Below are positions 25,725 to 40,700 of a DNA stretch of 64,000 nt, piece by piece. The position numbers and the translations under genes are program-made. Positions within the stretch are counted from its first letter, which is position 1. Each line of letters starts with the position of its first letter. Source of the DNA: Bombus terrestris (lineage: Eukaryota; Arthropoda; Insecta; Hymenoptera; Apidae). The stretch covers positions 1,054,001 through 1,118,000 of the forward strand of contig NC_063274.1 in assembly GCF_910591885.1 (NCBI RefSeq), written 5' to 3'. The notes under the pieces were generated by a model that did not search any database, had not been told where the DNA came from, and worked only from the letters and a program-made list of their open reading frames with translations.

Positions 25725-28700
25725 GTAAGTAGAAACTCGAACTACCCTGTCGTCGTACGATTCTCTCGTAACGCGGTTCTCTCGTAACACAGTTTCGGAA
25801 CTCTCGCGAAAGACGGGCAACTTCGCGACCGAGCACACGGCATAATTGGCGAAATTTATTATTGTACGAATCGACGTCTCTGGTAATCAAGATTTTAATA
25901 ACGTCGCGAGAGCGTTCGTCGCGTAACGAAGTTCTGCTTGTTGGCCGGTATCTTGCTGGAAATATTTGCATTTCAAATTTCAGCCGAATCGAGCGATTTA
26001 AAATTGATACCAAAGCGGAGGAACGGCTTTATTCCATCCTGCATATCGTTCCTTCCATTCTTCTTACCAAGTGCTAATAATTTGAACGCGTTAGAACGAA
26101 TAAGCAATTCTTTCCATTTAATGTAAGACGAACGCTTGCCGTTTGAATTGCAAATCGATCGTTTTTCTGCCGACTGACCCAGTATCTTGTATTATTCATG
26201 ATATTCCTTTCCATCCCTGCCACACTTTGACACAACATTTCAGGCCGCGCGAGCTCGCGCGCGTCAGGGTGGAGCTCTCCTATATCTTTCAGTTTGATTG
26301 GATTTGATGAACTCCAGCCTGACTGATAGGGAGATGAGATTGTACTTCCGTAGCAGAGCCACGGCTACACCTAACCCTCTATTCAACCATCTATTTAATT
26401 TCGAACGTACTTACCAACGAGTATTTCCATCTCTCGCGTTTCCGAGCGTCTCCGACCGAACCCCATCTTCCAGTATGTTCGGTTTACGTACTTTCAACGA
26501 CAAGTACGCGTTTCGTCGATTACTTTACTCCACCGCGAAGAATATTCCCACGTTGAATATTCTTTTAATTGGCGAATAATATATCTGTTACAGCGAAACT
26601 ATTGCTCGACTACCACTTTAAAATCACTTTTCAAATCAATTTTAATCGCCCAATTTTCTACTTTGTATCCGTGATCGTTTAAAACTGTATCGCAGCTCGT
26701 TTCGTTGCGTTTCCATTCGAGAGAAGAAGAGAATAACAGTCGTAGTTCTTCTCTCGGCGTATTTCTTTTTAATTGCTTTAAAAGTTAAGGACATCGTTTG
26801 TAATAAGTAATAAGCTACTTTGTAGTACACTTCCTAGTAAACGTTTCCGTTCCTCCTTGGAATTTGTCATCGGGTTAAGTTATACAATCGTCCAAGGCGT
26901 TGTGTGGAAGAGAGTTTATACGTATTCCGTGTTAAGAAGAGAAAGAAACGCTTGAGCGATTTAACGCGCAAATAACAACTTCTCGTATATCTTTGACCGC
27001 ATCCTCTTTTCTTCTCAAACCCTGCGTCGTGATTCTCACTGTAGAGTTAGTTTCGTGGAAAGCTGCAACGGTTTTTCTTCGCCAACTAACATCGCCGTAA
27101 ACGTGAAAAACCCGCAATAGTCGCTACAAGAGAACCAAGAGAACACTCGATCGTTCTCTGTTAACTTTCCGCTGTTCGACATGTAAACCATCCTTTGACG
27201 AGTGAAACATGTTCGAAGATTACAAAAATTTGCGACATTAATCCATAGTCATAACGTAACTTATCTTACGATAATACCGGACCTTGATCGACACTTTCTC
27301 GGTATAAAGATCAGTTTTACTCTCGCAATGTCGACCAACTTCGCACGTACGAAATCTCTTTAATTTCTACCGTATTTTTTCAAGGATGCAAGCAATTTTT
27401 ATCGACGACGAAAACGAAAAGTTACCGAGTAATACGGAGATATATAGTTTAGAATCGAAAGAAATCGTAGTAAGAATGTAAAAAAATATCATATCTTGAA
27501 AAAATATGCCGGATAAATGGCGGTATACATAATTGTTGAAACTAAACCAACTCGGCCGACCGAATAAACGATCAATGCGAGATTCAAGTGCACGAAATGG
27601 TTGGCCAAAGCGCGAAACATGCGTTTGTTTGCCTTTCTGTGTGTCGCAAGCTAACCGAAGAATACCGAATTAGTTGGCAGCGAGCGATCGGTCGCTCGCA
27701 ACAGTCGCAACGCGTTTCCAGGTAAACGGTTTATATCGTATCAGTTCCGGTGTTGATGGGAATTCGTTAGGATCTGACCGAACACGGTTTGGCTTCCTCG
27801 CGGCCATCGAACCAAAAGCCGTGATTCCAACTTTCCTCGATGCCGCCCCTGTTTTCCCGATAAAGCGATTCCAATTATTCCAAGTAAAATTCTTGATTCG
27901 ATGTCTGGATCGGTGGCGCTACTTAAGCAGAACGATCGCGCAGCTATCCGATCTCGTGCCGCACCGTGATTTAATCGTAATTGAATTCATTCCTAAAAAG
28001 ACAACCTTCGGGTTTTCGAATGCCGTTTTTCGCCGTTTTATCTCCGTGCTTCCTTCCAATTGAAAATCGACTAGCCGTTACCGCGCTTGTTTTCCTGCTT
28101 TCGGTCTTGTTTGTTATCGTTTGTTTATCCGCTACCGCGTGACCGCGTGCCGTATCTCGAAAACAAAAAGTTGACCATTGAACTCATCGCAATTAAATAT
28201 CTCATCTCTCAGTCAGATCCCGTTGCTTTCGCGAACATTATACACATCTGAAAAAAGAATTTAAATTACTAACGTTTTCCTGATATTCGAGCGAAAGACG
28301 ACGCGCTAGTGCAACGATAAAATGCGTTGCTGGAAAGATATCGAAAGAAAGAGATGGATACACGAATAAATCGGTCGGTCGATCGATCCACGGTGGATAG
28401 GGGAAAAAGCCGGAAAGACGAAAGATCGCTGGGTCGATTCGGGCGATATCGCGCGATTCGTTCGGAGTCATTTTGTTTAATCTAGGTGGATTATGAGGAC
28501 GATGAAACCGAGCTGTCGGATTCACTTTGATCGTTCATCCATAGAACGAATCGGAGGCAGTGAATCGACGATACGAGCTAGACTACGAGGCGTTTATAGG
28601 GCGATCGGTACCGTAGAACCGTCCCACTCGCATTTATGACGTGACGCTACGAAACATAAAACGACGCACGTAATTCCGGTCGTACCGTGCCGTCGTGCCG

Positions 28701-31700
28701 GCTCGATGCAGCCTCGGTTTACCGTCGGATTTTGCCAGCATGGTTCACCACTTAACCTAACCGGTTCAAGATTCGTCCGGACAAAGTGGCGCGTTAACGA
28801 AAATAATGATTCTCCGTATCGTCCCTGCTCGACGCAAACGCTGCTGGATTAAAGTAGCCGGCGAGCCGTACACGATCGATAGAAAATAGCGATTTGTAGA
28901 GGATCAAGCCAGATACGAACGTGCTTTCTCCTTCGAATACGCTTCCTCGCCATACGTGTAGTCGTCGTCCGTATGGACGTGTGTTTCGCGTTGATACCGA
29001 GCCGGTTAATCGATTCTCTCCAGAAGCTTCGTGAGTTGCTCCATTGGTAAAAGAGAACGTTCCATAATGTTTGATTCGAGCGTGTTCCTCGTTCGATATA
29101 TCTGCATATTGTACATGTTTAATCGCCGTAACGATCGATCGTTTCATCTACGATATTTTATTCGACGAGAAAACGAAACCTTGGATGATTCTCACGCAAG
29201 AGTAGCGTCAATAGGCCGATTTTGTCTACTCCGACAGCTCCTACACCGTTCATCTCCGTATTAGTATTTTTCGATGAGAATTCCAGTCGATACGTTGGTT
29301 CGTTTGCTTCCCGTTACCCGTCTCGGTGTCGGTCGTTCAACGTCGACGAGCGAAGCGGCTCGATCGGCATTTTGACTAATTTTTGCTTTCCCCTAATCCG
29401 CTTCGACGGTTACATGTATAGAAAAGAAACGAAGTAACGTCGAAACCTGACAAAATCCAGGACGCTTTATCGTAGCTGCGCAAATTGTACGCTCGATCGA
29501 TTCATCTTATCATCGATTAAATTCTATTCCTCAATAGCCCAGCTAGAATCAGCCATCGTTACCGATAATATTGACGCTTAGCATGATGTCTTTCGCCATT
29601 ATTGACATACTGGAACGCGTATCGATCGTTTGTACGTTCTTCGAACTTGTTACGTACTTGTTACGTGTTACCAAATATTGGACGATCAGTTACAACAGGT
29701 AGATTACAACGTATTAGCCGGATAAGTCGAGATTAAAGTAGTTTATTTCGCGAAGGTAGTTCATAATGATTGATGTTCGTGTTTGATTAATAAACGTAAA
29801 ATATATAGGACATTGACTTTCTCTTGGAAAATGTAAAAATCAATTTGCCAAATAATAAAATATCGATAAAGAGTATTATTGCAGCGTGTAGTAAGGTAAA
29901 AGCATGGTTGACTCGCGATGTAAGAAGACACGAGAACCTCTCAGGAAAATGCGATACACATTTTCTTTCGAGGTACAAGAAATTCGATTTATATATGCCT
30001 TGACTGAGGTAAAACGAGCTTTGCAAAATGGATCCGAGTCGAGATAGGTGCTTTTCAGTGGTCCTTACACCATAACTTTACGTAGGCAATTTGAACCACG
30101 AACAAGTCAAGTGTTTTATCTTGTTTTATCGATTAGAAACGCCAGATCGTTTAAAACTACGCATCCTCTCTTGTCATAAAAAAAGTATCGCACTTTGGCC
30201 AAATCCATGGAGCGAACTTTCGTCCTTAAATTAATTAAACATCGAAAGGAACGGCGAAATAAACAGAAACGGGGTGTACCGGATAAGATCGAAAGTTGGA
30301 AAAGATAGAAGTTGACTGAAACGGTGATAAAACGTACATTCGGATGGAAGGGATAATCGAAACGTTGAGACGGAGTAGGACCGAACGAAATAAGATCCTA
30401 CGGTGAACGACTAAACTATCCGATGTCCCTCATCGTCGAGAAAGAACTCCGTGGTAGTTAGCCTCGATGGGGCAGCATCGTCCAACGAGATTCAAATAAT
30501 TTTATTACGAAGCCAGAGCAAAGTCATCCGCTCGGTCTCTTAGCCTTTAAGAACGTTCCCGATGTTCTTCGAAAGTTCCAGCTCGAGAATGACAAAGATG
30601 CGACATCTTATGTGGTGACCGAGAGAAAATTCGCGTCACCGCGTCTCGAAGAGCCTGTTCTCTGGGAAACTTGCCTGGCTCTGTACCAGTTACTTATTCA
30701 ACCATCTTGCAATTTCAGATTTTTCGTTTCAGATGATGTTTGAGCGGAAAATCGGTCGTTCTGTTTGTCGTATCCGGTCGTGATTAAGGTTTTACGACTG
30801 TCGGTTACGTTCAAGTTGCATCTGTCGATATTTTTTTCTTCTTTCAGACGATATAAATTAGAAAAATCGAAACTGTAAACAACGCATTGAAATATAACAA
30901 ATTTGTCGATCGATGATCGGTGTGTAGATGTCACGCCACCAATCACCAAAATGTCAATGAAACGCTTTGATTTTATTTTGTATGCTTGCAAATTTAAGAG
31001 GGACAGTTATTTTTCGCGTAAGCTATTCTTCTTCTTACGAAAGTATTTTCGGTAGAGTTGCGGAAGAAAGAAGAAACGTCGGTTGGAAAAAAAGGACATG
31101 GACCAAAGAAAGGAACAAAGATGGATTAGTAGATTCGAGAGCAAAATTAATTTCCGGGAGAGCCTCCGGGATATAGATTATCCGATACTGGTTGTGAACT
31201 TATTTGACCCCTTTTCGGCGGAAAGACCGTAGAATACAACCTACGCTGTTCGAACGTTCGGCTTTTCCGCTCAAGAAAAATCTTTCGAAATGAATGCATT
31301 TGCCCGTTACGCGAGAACCCCGTGTAAATGATGCTTTTAACGGGGGAAAAATGGGGAAAATTTAATGCAACCAAAATGTTCCATGCCAGGTTGGCTACTT
31401 TGGCATTTCCGAATTTGGCATTACCGAGAGCGTAGCGGAAATATCGTTTTTCACTTGGAAAATTTGAATTAACGGAATATCGAAATGGGCAGTTTCGAAA
31501 ACAATTTAATGGTAAAATCGGTTTAAGTAAGCGAAAACGTTTTGCGTTGTGGTGGCAGGCGGAAAGGTGGAAGAGCGAGAAGAGATTGAATCCTCTGAGA
31601 GTGCCGGTTAATGTAGCTCATTTTCTGTTTATCGAAACACGACCGAAAATGCAAACGAACAGAGGAAGGTTCGTTGCAACGAAGTCCGACGTGAAGTAAA

Positions 31701-34700
31701 TTCACGGGGTCGCGGATACCTGGATTTTCCAGTCGCTCGATGTTTCTACTTTATTTTATTCGCCATTGAGAAGCTGCAAAAATAAAGTTTACCAAGAATC
31801 TGGATAAATTGGCCCAGAAGTTGGCCGGGGATATTTTCGTACAATTTCGTCACTTGTCTAGAGTCAATGGGAATTTCGAGGAAAGTCGAGACACGTCGTC
31901 GAGAAAATTCAACTATGTACGTATAACGTTTCGAGACAAAATTAATTTTCGTCGAAATAAGTGGAGTAACGAATCGGTGGTTCGCGTTACACGCTACACG
32001 GCTACTGTAGCGGGTTGCGCATCTTTACTCGTGCATCGCTGGAAACTTTAAACAGACCACGCTACCTTGGGACCTTTTAAATTTCCTCTAGAGGCACGAG
32101 AACGTTCCGCGAAGGTTTCGTCCCTGGGAGAGAACGTCGTGTACTTTCCAAAATGCGGATCAGAAATTTACTCGATACGCGCTGAATATGTGACATTTAC
32201 GACCGACCGATTCTCCATCGTAATTACGGCGTGTCGCACAGACGAACGGCTCGGTTTTAATCGAATGACGCACGATTTTACTACCGGAAAGCTATTCATT
32301 TGACGATCGACGAAGCGCTGAACTTTGAAAAGCTGTTAGAGTTACATATATATATATACAAGATTCATTCACCATGCGTTACAACTTTTCAATGGAATGT
32401 GATGGAATAGAATAGAATGGAAGTTAGCTATGCCGAAGAAACTAACTTTCGTCTATCGATTCTCATCGTAACGAGACTAGCGAGCGTTTCAGTAAGCATG
32501 TTAAATCGTTCAGTCCTATTATAAAAGCACGGTCGATTCGATTCAACGTTGCCAATACGAACTTTGACAAATCAAACAGCGTTTGCCAATCGGAATAAAT
32601 AGGAAACGTGTGAGAAACAGACGAGCCTAGAAACCTTAAAGGTAGAATAATATTTTTGAATATCGATAGCCGGAACGTTTTATAGAGATACGAAGGAAAG
32701 GCGAAAGAAATATCACAGGATTGTTCTTTGGAGCTGGATGTCTAGAAACGTGGAAAGTAAGAGTGAACGTGTATCTTGGGCGACGCTTAACGTGAACTCG
32801 TCTTAACCGCCTCTAGGGCGGAAAGCTCCGAAGCGTAGTCTACGAGCTACACGGTCTAGTAAACTAACGAAAGAGAAGTTCCCAGTGCGAAAGTACTGCT
32901 CTACACGCGAGTCATTCTGAAGAGTGAAGAGCAATCGCAAAGAAAAGCTCACCGACGTACTTGTCCACGTTTCAACTTTGCCCGTTGATCCGGGGCTTTC
33001 AATACGGCTCTCGATTTCCGCTTGGAACCTTTGATCGGATTTTCGGCATCGAATCTACGATTACGCGACCGATTCTTTTCCAGAAAAACAAACGGATCTC
33101 GGTGGTATTCGCATGTTACCAAAATCCCGATGTTTATTTAAATTTCTCTTTATCCCTTTCTATCGATTTACTATCTCCGACGTTCGCCAGTCGATTTTAC
33201 TGCCTCGCAATTTTGCAAGATCGTAACACGATTCCAAGCTTTCGGGTGTATTCCGATTTCACTTTGCGATCTGTTTCGAACTCGGTCGAGAACGCTTCGA
33301 TGTTTAACGTTGTTTATTTTGCTGTCGATTAACGAATTTACGATATAAATTGGAAACACGATTTTCTGGAAATTTCAGTTGTTGATACAACTTGATAGGT
33401 GCGAATAGATACAACCACGAACTGGAGATAATGGAATAGGAAATTAGAACATAAATAATAACGTGTAGAAGAAACGATCGTTCACGATTGTGAATCGTCA
33501 TTGTATAATTCAAAGAGAACAATTTAGGCGTGGGAAATGGCGCGAAGAGAGCAGGCATGTCGATCATTCGTGAACAGTGTCACTCTATGGATGTTATTTC
33601 ACTCGAATGGAAGCAAAATAGCTGGACGCTGGATGCGATCCGTTGGTCGCGTTACACGCAGTTACCCTCGCAACTACTCGTTCTCCATTCACCGAGAATG
33701 TGTATCTCTGGCCAGGCCGGTCATGGTTGCCCGTAAACTTTTCCATTGTGCTCGAGTTTTCCATGTTTTAAACTACTAAACGATTTATTCGAAACCGATT
33801 CCCTTCTTCCAAAACTGATTTTTTATCGTTCGTTTTATCGCTCTTGTATTCGATTATGTTTCGAGTCCTAAATATTTATAGAAAATAAAGAAACGCTCTG
33901 CGAACAATACGCAAATCAACCTCTCCTCGTGATACGTATCGAACTATGTTGGGAAGAAACTTGTTTCGAAAGATTCGTTTACGGTGATATGGAATAAAGG
34001 CGATCGCAATTTGTGGATATTCCAGAAACAAATTTGCAATGCGTGTTGCCGTGGATTCGCGTATATCGTGCACCATGTTGATGCGTGATTTCGATGAAAC
34101 GCACGATGAAATAGATTATGCGTGTTTGCATCGGCTGAAAAGCAACAAAAAAAAAGTTCTGAACGAATGCGGTTGATACTCGTTACAGGTGTATTGAGTA
34201 TTCTGTGCACGGAATTCAAGCCCTTTCATCTCGTCGCAGACTCCATCGAAAGAGAAAATTGTATCCGATGGAAGCCGTTGGTATTGCGAGAACTAACGAA
34301 ATCAAAAATAAACGAGAAACGCGATTTCGAAATCTCTTGAAAAACAAATAGATTTGACGTTTTCGAAGAAAAAAAAATGAAAAAAGATCGACCTTCCCCT
34401 GTTATTCAAACAATACGTATCATCGATTTGCTTGTTATTTCCCCATTTTCCGATTCCTCCAAACGTAACCATTTTACGTTTATCGCAGGTAGATACGGTA
34501 TCGCTCGAGACTTAAGAAACGTTTCTCTCTTAAAACGATCTTTACGCGAAAAAGGAAAGGAAAGAGCGCATAACTGAAAGACCACGGTTTTTCAAAGTGA
34601 CTTTTCTGTCTCATAGGTACAGTCACCTTCGCGTAAGCCAGTTAGAGTTTATGTATTCACTTCCAAACCTTCTTCCTACCTGTTTTCTCTTGTCAATTAG

Positions 34701-37700
34701 TTCTCTTCGGACTCGTCTCGTCAACAAAATTAATGTACGTCGCGCGAAATTCGAACGCTCGTTTCATTTGGTTCAAACAAATGTAAATATCTTATTAATA
34801 AATGTGTAAATGTTAACTAATTACGAAGTTTGCTAATGTTTGTAATTTGTTTCTTCTTCTTATTGAATATTTCGATCGTCGTTTGTCCGAAGTATGCTTG
34901 AAATTAATCGGTAAATTGTCATATTTCAGGTGGTATAGCGTCATGTGTAAGAAATTTTCGAACCGACTTCCTGGAAGAATGGCCAACTCCTGGTACGGGA
35001 CCCCATTTCGACACGTCGATGCAGTCGAACTTTACCGGACTGGTGGGCAAAACCGTGCATCTAGTATGCAAAGTGAAAAATCTCGGAAATCGGACTGTGA
35101 GTTTGTTATAATTTATGCTTGTTTCGAACAACGAAAAGCCAAATGCATCGTTGACGGAACCAATCGTTACGGATATTCTCCAAGGAAACAATGATAACGC
35201 TGTTTGCGAAACTAGAAATTAGCGATTCACCTCTCAACTAGCTACGACTAACGAATAACTAGCTTAATCGTATTTTGATTCGATCAAACTTACAAAAACT
35301 TCGTTTAAGTTGGCGAACAGTGATTTTTTAAGAAATTTTCGTCCGAAGGAAATCTTACGAAATGGATAAAAGTTGTCCAAAAACTTTTTGCTTTGGAAAT
35401 AACAAACGCGAACATGCGATGAAAAAGCGGAAATGAAGCTAACGTCCCGATTTGCCCATAGATTTCCATCGATTGCAGGATACGATCGATCCTCCGATCG
35501 AGTCGTGCCGATTATAACAGGAGATATGACGATCGTGAATGCTCGTTCGAAAGAGAAACAGTTGCCAGCTTGCAAAGACGAAGGGTTATATTCACGATAT
35601 GTTTGGCCAAAGCAGCTAAGAACCCGTTGTTGTTAATACGCCGCCAACGATAACGGCGGTGGTGTTCATTAATAGGCATATAGAGACCGCAAGCTAATCA
35701 ATGGCAGTTTGACTTTGGCTTAGAGCTCCCCGATGGAAGCAATTACAATGGCGTGGACTTGGGTCTTACCTGATTCTGTTCACCGACCGCTCGAACATAG
35801 TTTAAGATGCATCGATTGACTTACATTGTATTTATGAACAAAAGCAACCGATGGAAATCCTCTCATTGAAAGCCGGCCCTTCTGTCCTCGCGAGTGCATG
35901 ATCAATCCAATCGCGGATCGAATACGTAAGATTAAAATTAAGAACGAGTTAAGTCGTGATCGATCGTGATTTACTTGAAAGTCACTCGTCGCTTTTTATT
36001 ATATCGTTGCATAAGTATCTGTAAAGACGTGAACAAAGTAATTTATCTTTATCGATTGCTCGTTACAAGTTTAAGACGTGTTTTCCTTTCACCGAATAAT
36101 CTAGTTGAGAGACTCGTAAGATAAAAGTTGCTTATTGAAAGAAAGAGAAACGAAGAAATTTGAGATGTCGAACTGTAAGCTGGGTTGTTCGTTATTGTTA
36201 AAACTGCGCTCGGATTACGCCGTTGAGGAACAAAGCACTCGAGATCATTACATCGGTCCATGTTCCTTCTCGAACAGCAGGATATTGTACATACATGTGA
36301 CAGCGCATACGTACACGTGTGGAGTGTATATCTGTATAGGCGCGTGCTATGTGCGCGTGCAGATGTAACACGAAGGGATAGTCGCCTAGGTACGCGTCCG
36401 GCGTGGGCTTCGCTCGGTCTCTTTTATCCGGACAAAGATCAGCGAGTCCCTATTTTCTTGAGATCTATTCTCCGTCTCCCTAGCCGATCCCATTTTCCCT
36501 GCTGTCTACTTTCACAGTAAGAGCCTGTAATCCCTACGATCGTCAATGGAGGCGGAAGTCGTGAGACGAGCATCTAATGGCGGCATTCTTCGCGCAAACA
36601 ACGCTGAAAAATACTGAAAATGGTCGTGTTAAAGTTATCCGCGTGCGGCTGTACGTGCTTCCTTTTAGCGTATTGGAATAATTGCGCGGTTACGCAGAAA
36701 CAGGAATGAAAAAATTAATCAAGCTGTTTCGAAAATTTACAAACGGTAATAATCGCCAACGTATCCAAATTCAATCTTATTTCGTTTCTTTTAATTTCTA
36801 ATTTTTTAATTTCTAAACTTCGCTTATCACTGATCTCTTTGTTCTGTTTAACCAAAGATAAGTCGTCTTCACTCTGATCTTTTACCGAATCGCATTAAAT
36901 CGTTGAAAAGTACGTGGAACGACGCGATATCGCGCAATTGCGACTAGGTGGGAAAGAAATTCCGCGCGATTCGATCGACGCCGCACAGAGTTTCATTGGC
37001 TTCAGCCCCATCGTTCGGAATGCAACAGTTGCCAATTCCTGACCGAAGTAAGTTTCGGTGGTAAGTCGTAAGGTATTCGATTCGACGACTTGCCGTTGCT
37101 CGAAAGCTGGAAACTTTCGCAAATGAATATCACTTTACGAGGTACATATTTGACGCATCCGCTGTACGTGAAGTTCGATTAAAGGCCAATAAAGTTGCTT
37201 TACGGTACAGCACGGTAAATGGAGAAGAGTAATTGCGAAGCGCGACATTCGCTGGCATTTGGCATTTGTGTACGCGATGGTTCAGCGATGCGACACGCTA
37301 CGCATATGCTTGCGACTCGCTAGACTCCGTTTAGTCGATTTGTTCGTTTGATAGCGCGTGTGTGCACGCGCGCAATTACAGTTCGCATAGGACGCGCGAC
37401 GTGCGAGGCACACGATCGCGCGAGCTGCATAGATTTCGGTTGGATCTCAACAAACAATAGCTCGGCTAATGCCGATGACACACCGATGTCATTTCGAGAA
37501 CTCGTAGGCTTCCACAGCTGCCAGGTTTGCGGCCGACGTAGGACAATACCGAATCTCCATGGTGACGTCATACTCGCCTCGAGTGCCGGTGTCGTTATGG
37601 GAAATTGGTTTATGCGCCCGTGACGGAGCACACCTAGAACGAAATACCCTCGAAAGGATCCTCCATGCTGCACGTCGTGACACGCCGCGCCGCCAAGAAC

Positions 37701-40700
37701 CGCCACGCCACCGCCAGCTTCTTCGTTTCCCCTGTTGCTTTCCTTTAATTCCAAATTACAAGATTCCTCTTGATCCGTCGACGTCCGTTCAAGAGTACAC
37801 CGGGTTTATCCAACTCCATTTGTCAGGATCTCCCGAAACTCCACCGCACAATCGAATCAACGACTCTTTCTTTTCCTGCTCCGATACCTCAAAATTGATC
37901 AATGTCATCATCGAGATACTATAAATCAACGTCATCGTTATTGATTTCGTTCGTCGTTACATTTCCTACTGCGGTTTCAGACGTGTTTCTGCCTAAAACG
38001 TTTCTTTGGTCCAGCGTGTTGCTACAGGCTCTAGGGAATCATCCAGTTAGAATCATAGACGAGCGGAATGTTTAACGAACGTTCGCTTTCGAGTTCACGA
38101 TCTTTATTCTCACATTCGGAGAATGGATAAAGACGTCGCGACATCTTGGTCGATTTTTAACCGACGATTAAGGTCAGACAGACGTAAGTACGTATTACCT
38201 AAAGAATGCGCTGCGCGAAATTACATCTACGATTCATTGATATCGTTGGTCGTAGTTTTAAACGCGTCGATTGAAATACCTACAAACGTGGAACTCGTAC
38301 AACTAATTTTCGATCTAGAGCAACACGCGCGTGACCGCAATCTACATATCAAGTTTTTTTTTATCGATTCTATCGAGCAACGCATCTGCTCGATCGAGTA
38401 ATCGCAAAAATTTCCACGTTCAACCAACCTGGCCTAGTTTATCTTCGATTTTTATGTCTTCTGAAAATCGTTCTCGAGCGATTCATCGCGATTGAACGTC
38501 ATCGTGACACTTTGTTACAGGTTTCGTGGGTAAGGCATCGGGATATACACCTGCTAACGGTTGGCCGTTATACGTATACGAGCGATCAACGTTTCGAAGC
38601 GCTACACCTGCCTCACGCCGAAGAATGGACGTTAAGGATACGATATCCACAGCAGAAAGACTCCGGGATTTATGAGTGCCAAATATCAACGACACCTCCT
38701 ATCGGTCATCCCGTTTATCTAACTATAGTCGGTAAGCTAGAGAAAACGCGCTTTAGTCTCCGTGCAACAGCGAATTTTGATCTTTAGTTCGTCTATTTTT
38801 GGTTTTCATACACACGCCGGCCGCGTTGCGTCACGTTGACTCGGGTCAGGTCGGATCGGGTCGAATGATACTCGTACAAACGCAAACACGCGAAAGAAAT
38901 ATTAAGCCGTTTCAAAGCATTTGCAGTATACTCGTTTTGTTATAGGTAGATGGACGGTACACGCTTTAACCAAGGTATACATACCTATGTGTAATTGCCA
39001 GATAATCTCGTTACGTTTGGACGCGAGTTATTCCATTCAAAGATTATTCCATAGATTTCCAAGTTTCGATCGATACGACGCAAAATTGTAGAATAAACTG
39101 CAGCAGAATTCGTTTTAATAGGATTAGGATCGTTATTCACTTTGAAAGTTGACGCATACCTTGGGGGCATCATAAATACGAGAGCATCGCAATATGTATT
39201 CGCATTTGCGGTTAACGCCAATATCTCGCCAATTTAATGAACTGCGCGATACGGGGATCAGTTATTTCATCAATTGCGATATGTTGTTCCGTTATTAAAA
39301 TAAACCGCGAACGTTACGCGATAACGAACGACTAGTCACGGCAAAAACCTTCGTAATTCGTATCTTATTCCGAGAAGAATTTCAAATTTACTGTTTTACA
39401 ATTTACGGTATCCTTGGAGTTATATACTTGCCTGAAACTTGAGAAATTTTTAAAATACGCTAGTCCAGAGAAGTTTGAAAAAGATATCGACGCTTGAAAA
39501 GATCAAAGATAGCCTTCGCCTGAAAGATCGAAGAGACACCGTTGCCGAAAGGGAAAGAAAATGTGAACGAGGCGTAAGCTGGTGTATATCTATGATCAGT
39601 GTGCTTGAAATTGAATTTAACGTAGACGCGGCCGTGTATAGCGGTGGCGCGAAAGGGGCTAATCGAGGATACGTACGAAATTCATGGAAAGATTTTACAC
39701 GGGCGTACAAAGCAGGTGAAACCAGGCCGTCTGCGAGCTCGTATATCCTCGCAGGTACACCGTTAATGACTGGCCTGATATCCTAACCGCGCCGTACCAT
39801 TAAATGAGAGGATCTTATCACACAGACTTGACCCGAAAACGTTACCCAACACTTCCGTTTCTACGTTTCGCGCAACGATAAAAATATCGAACGTTTTATT
39901 TTGTCGCGTTAACTTTGATCACCCGTGCTATTGTTTTCTTTTTTTCAATCTTTTTCTACCACGTAGTCGTTCTAATATCTTTTTAATTGTTCGAATTAGA
40001 AGAAACTTCGTATAGTTTGCCAGGATTTCTGTTCGTAATTTACTGTTGCGAATGGATGGAAATTTAACTCGATCGTCGTTACAATCGTGCAACGTGACGT
40101 TCAAGTAACGTTCCGAACCGTAATTAATTTAAATCTCGAAACAAATTTAGATTCTTTGTTCGAAAGTACGTTTTTCTTGTATAAATTCTGTCTCTGAAAA
40201 TATCGACATTTGCATTTACGTTCGTATCTATCCATCTACCGCCAATAACCGTTGCAAATCGAACGAAAAATTCTAAAGCTAAAAATTTGGTTTCAGAGCC
40301 GATTACCATCATCATCGGGGCTCCCGACCTATTCGTGAATAAGGGTAGCACCATCAATCTAACTTGCGTCGTAAAATATGCTCCGGAACCACCACCCATG
40401 ATGATCTGGAGTCACAACACCGAGGTGGGTATTATCAGAATAATTATCAATTATCGCAAATTTAACGATTCCAAATTTAACTATGTGGCAAATTTACCTG
40501 CCAGATGCGAATAAGACGCGATAATATTATGTGCGATGTATAGTTAATGTCGGGTTCGGAGTACGGTGAGCCGGGTATTCGCCGTTCATTTTACGTGCTC
40601 GCAAAGTTCTTTGTACCGGCTCAAAGGGGATACGTCGAGGGAAACGCAGCTCACATACATACATGTACCTATCTTTTTACCATTCTTCTTGCAAACCTTG

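Noticed and set aside
27674..28063. 129-codon frame inside dpr intron 1
   Set aside because: No motif recognised; lies in an intron, with no sign of a nested gene.
37320..37754. 144-codon minus-strand frame in dpr intron 2
   Set aside because: GC-rich block with few stop codons on both strands; overlapping frames on both strands and no domain.
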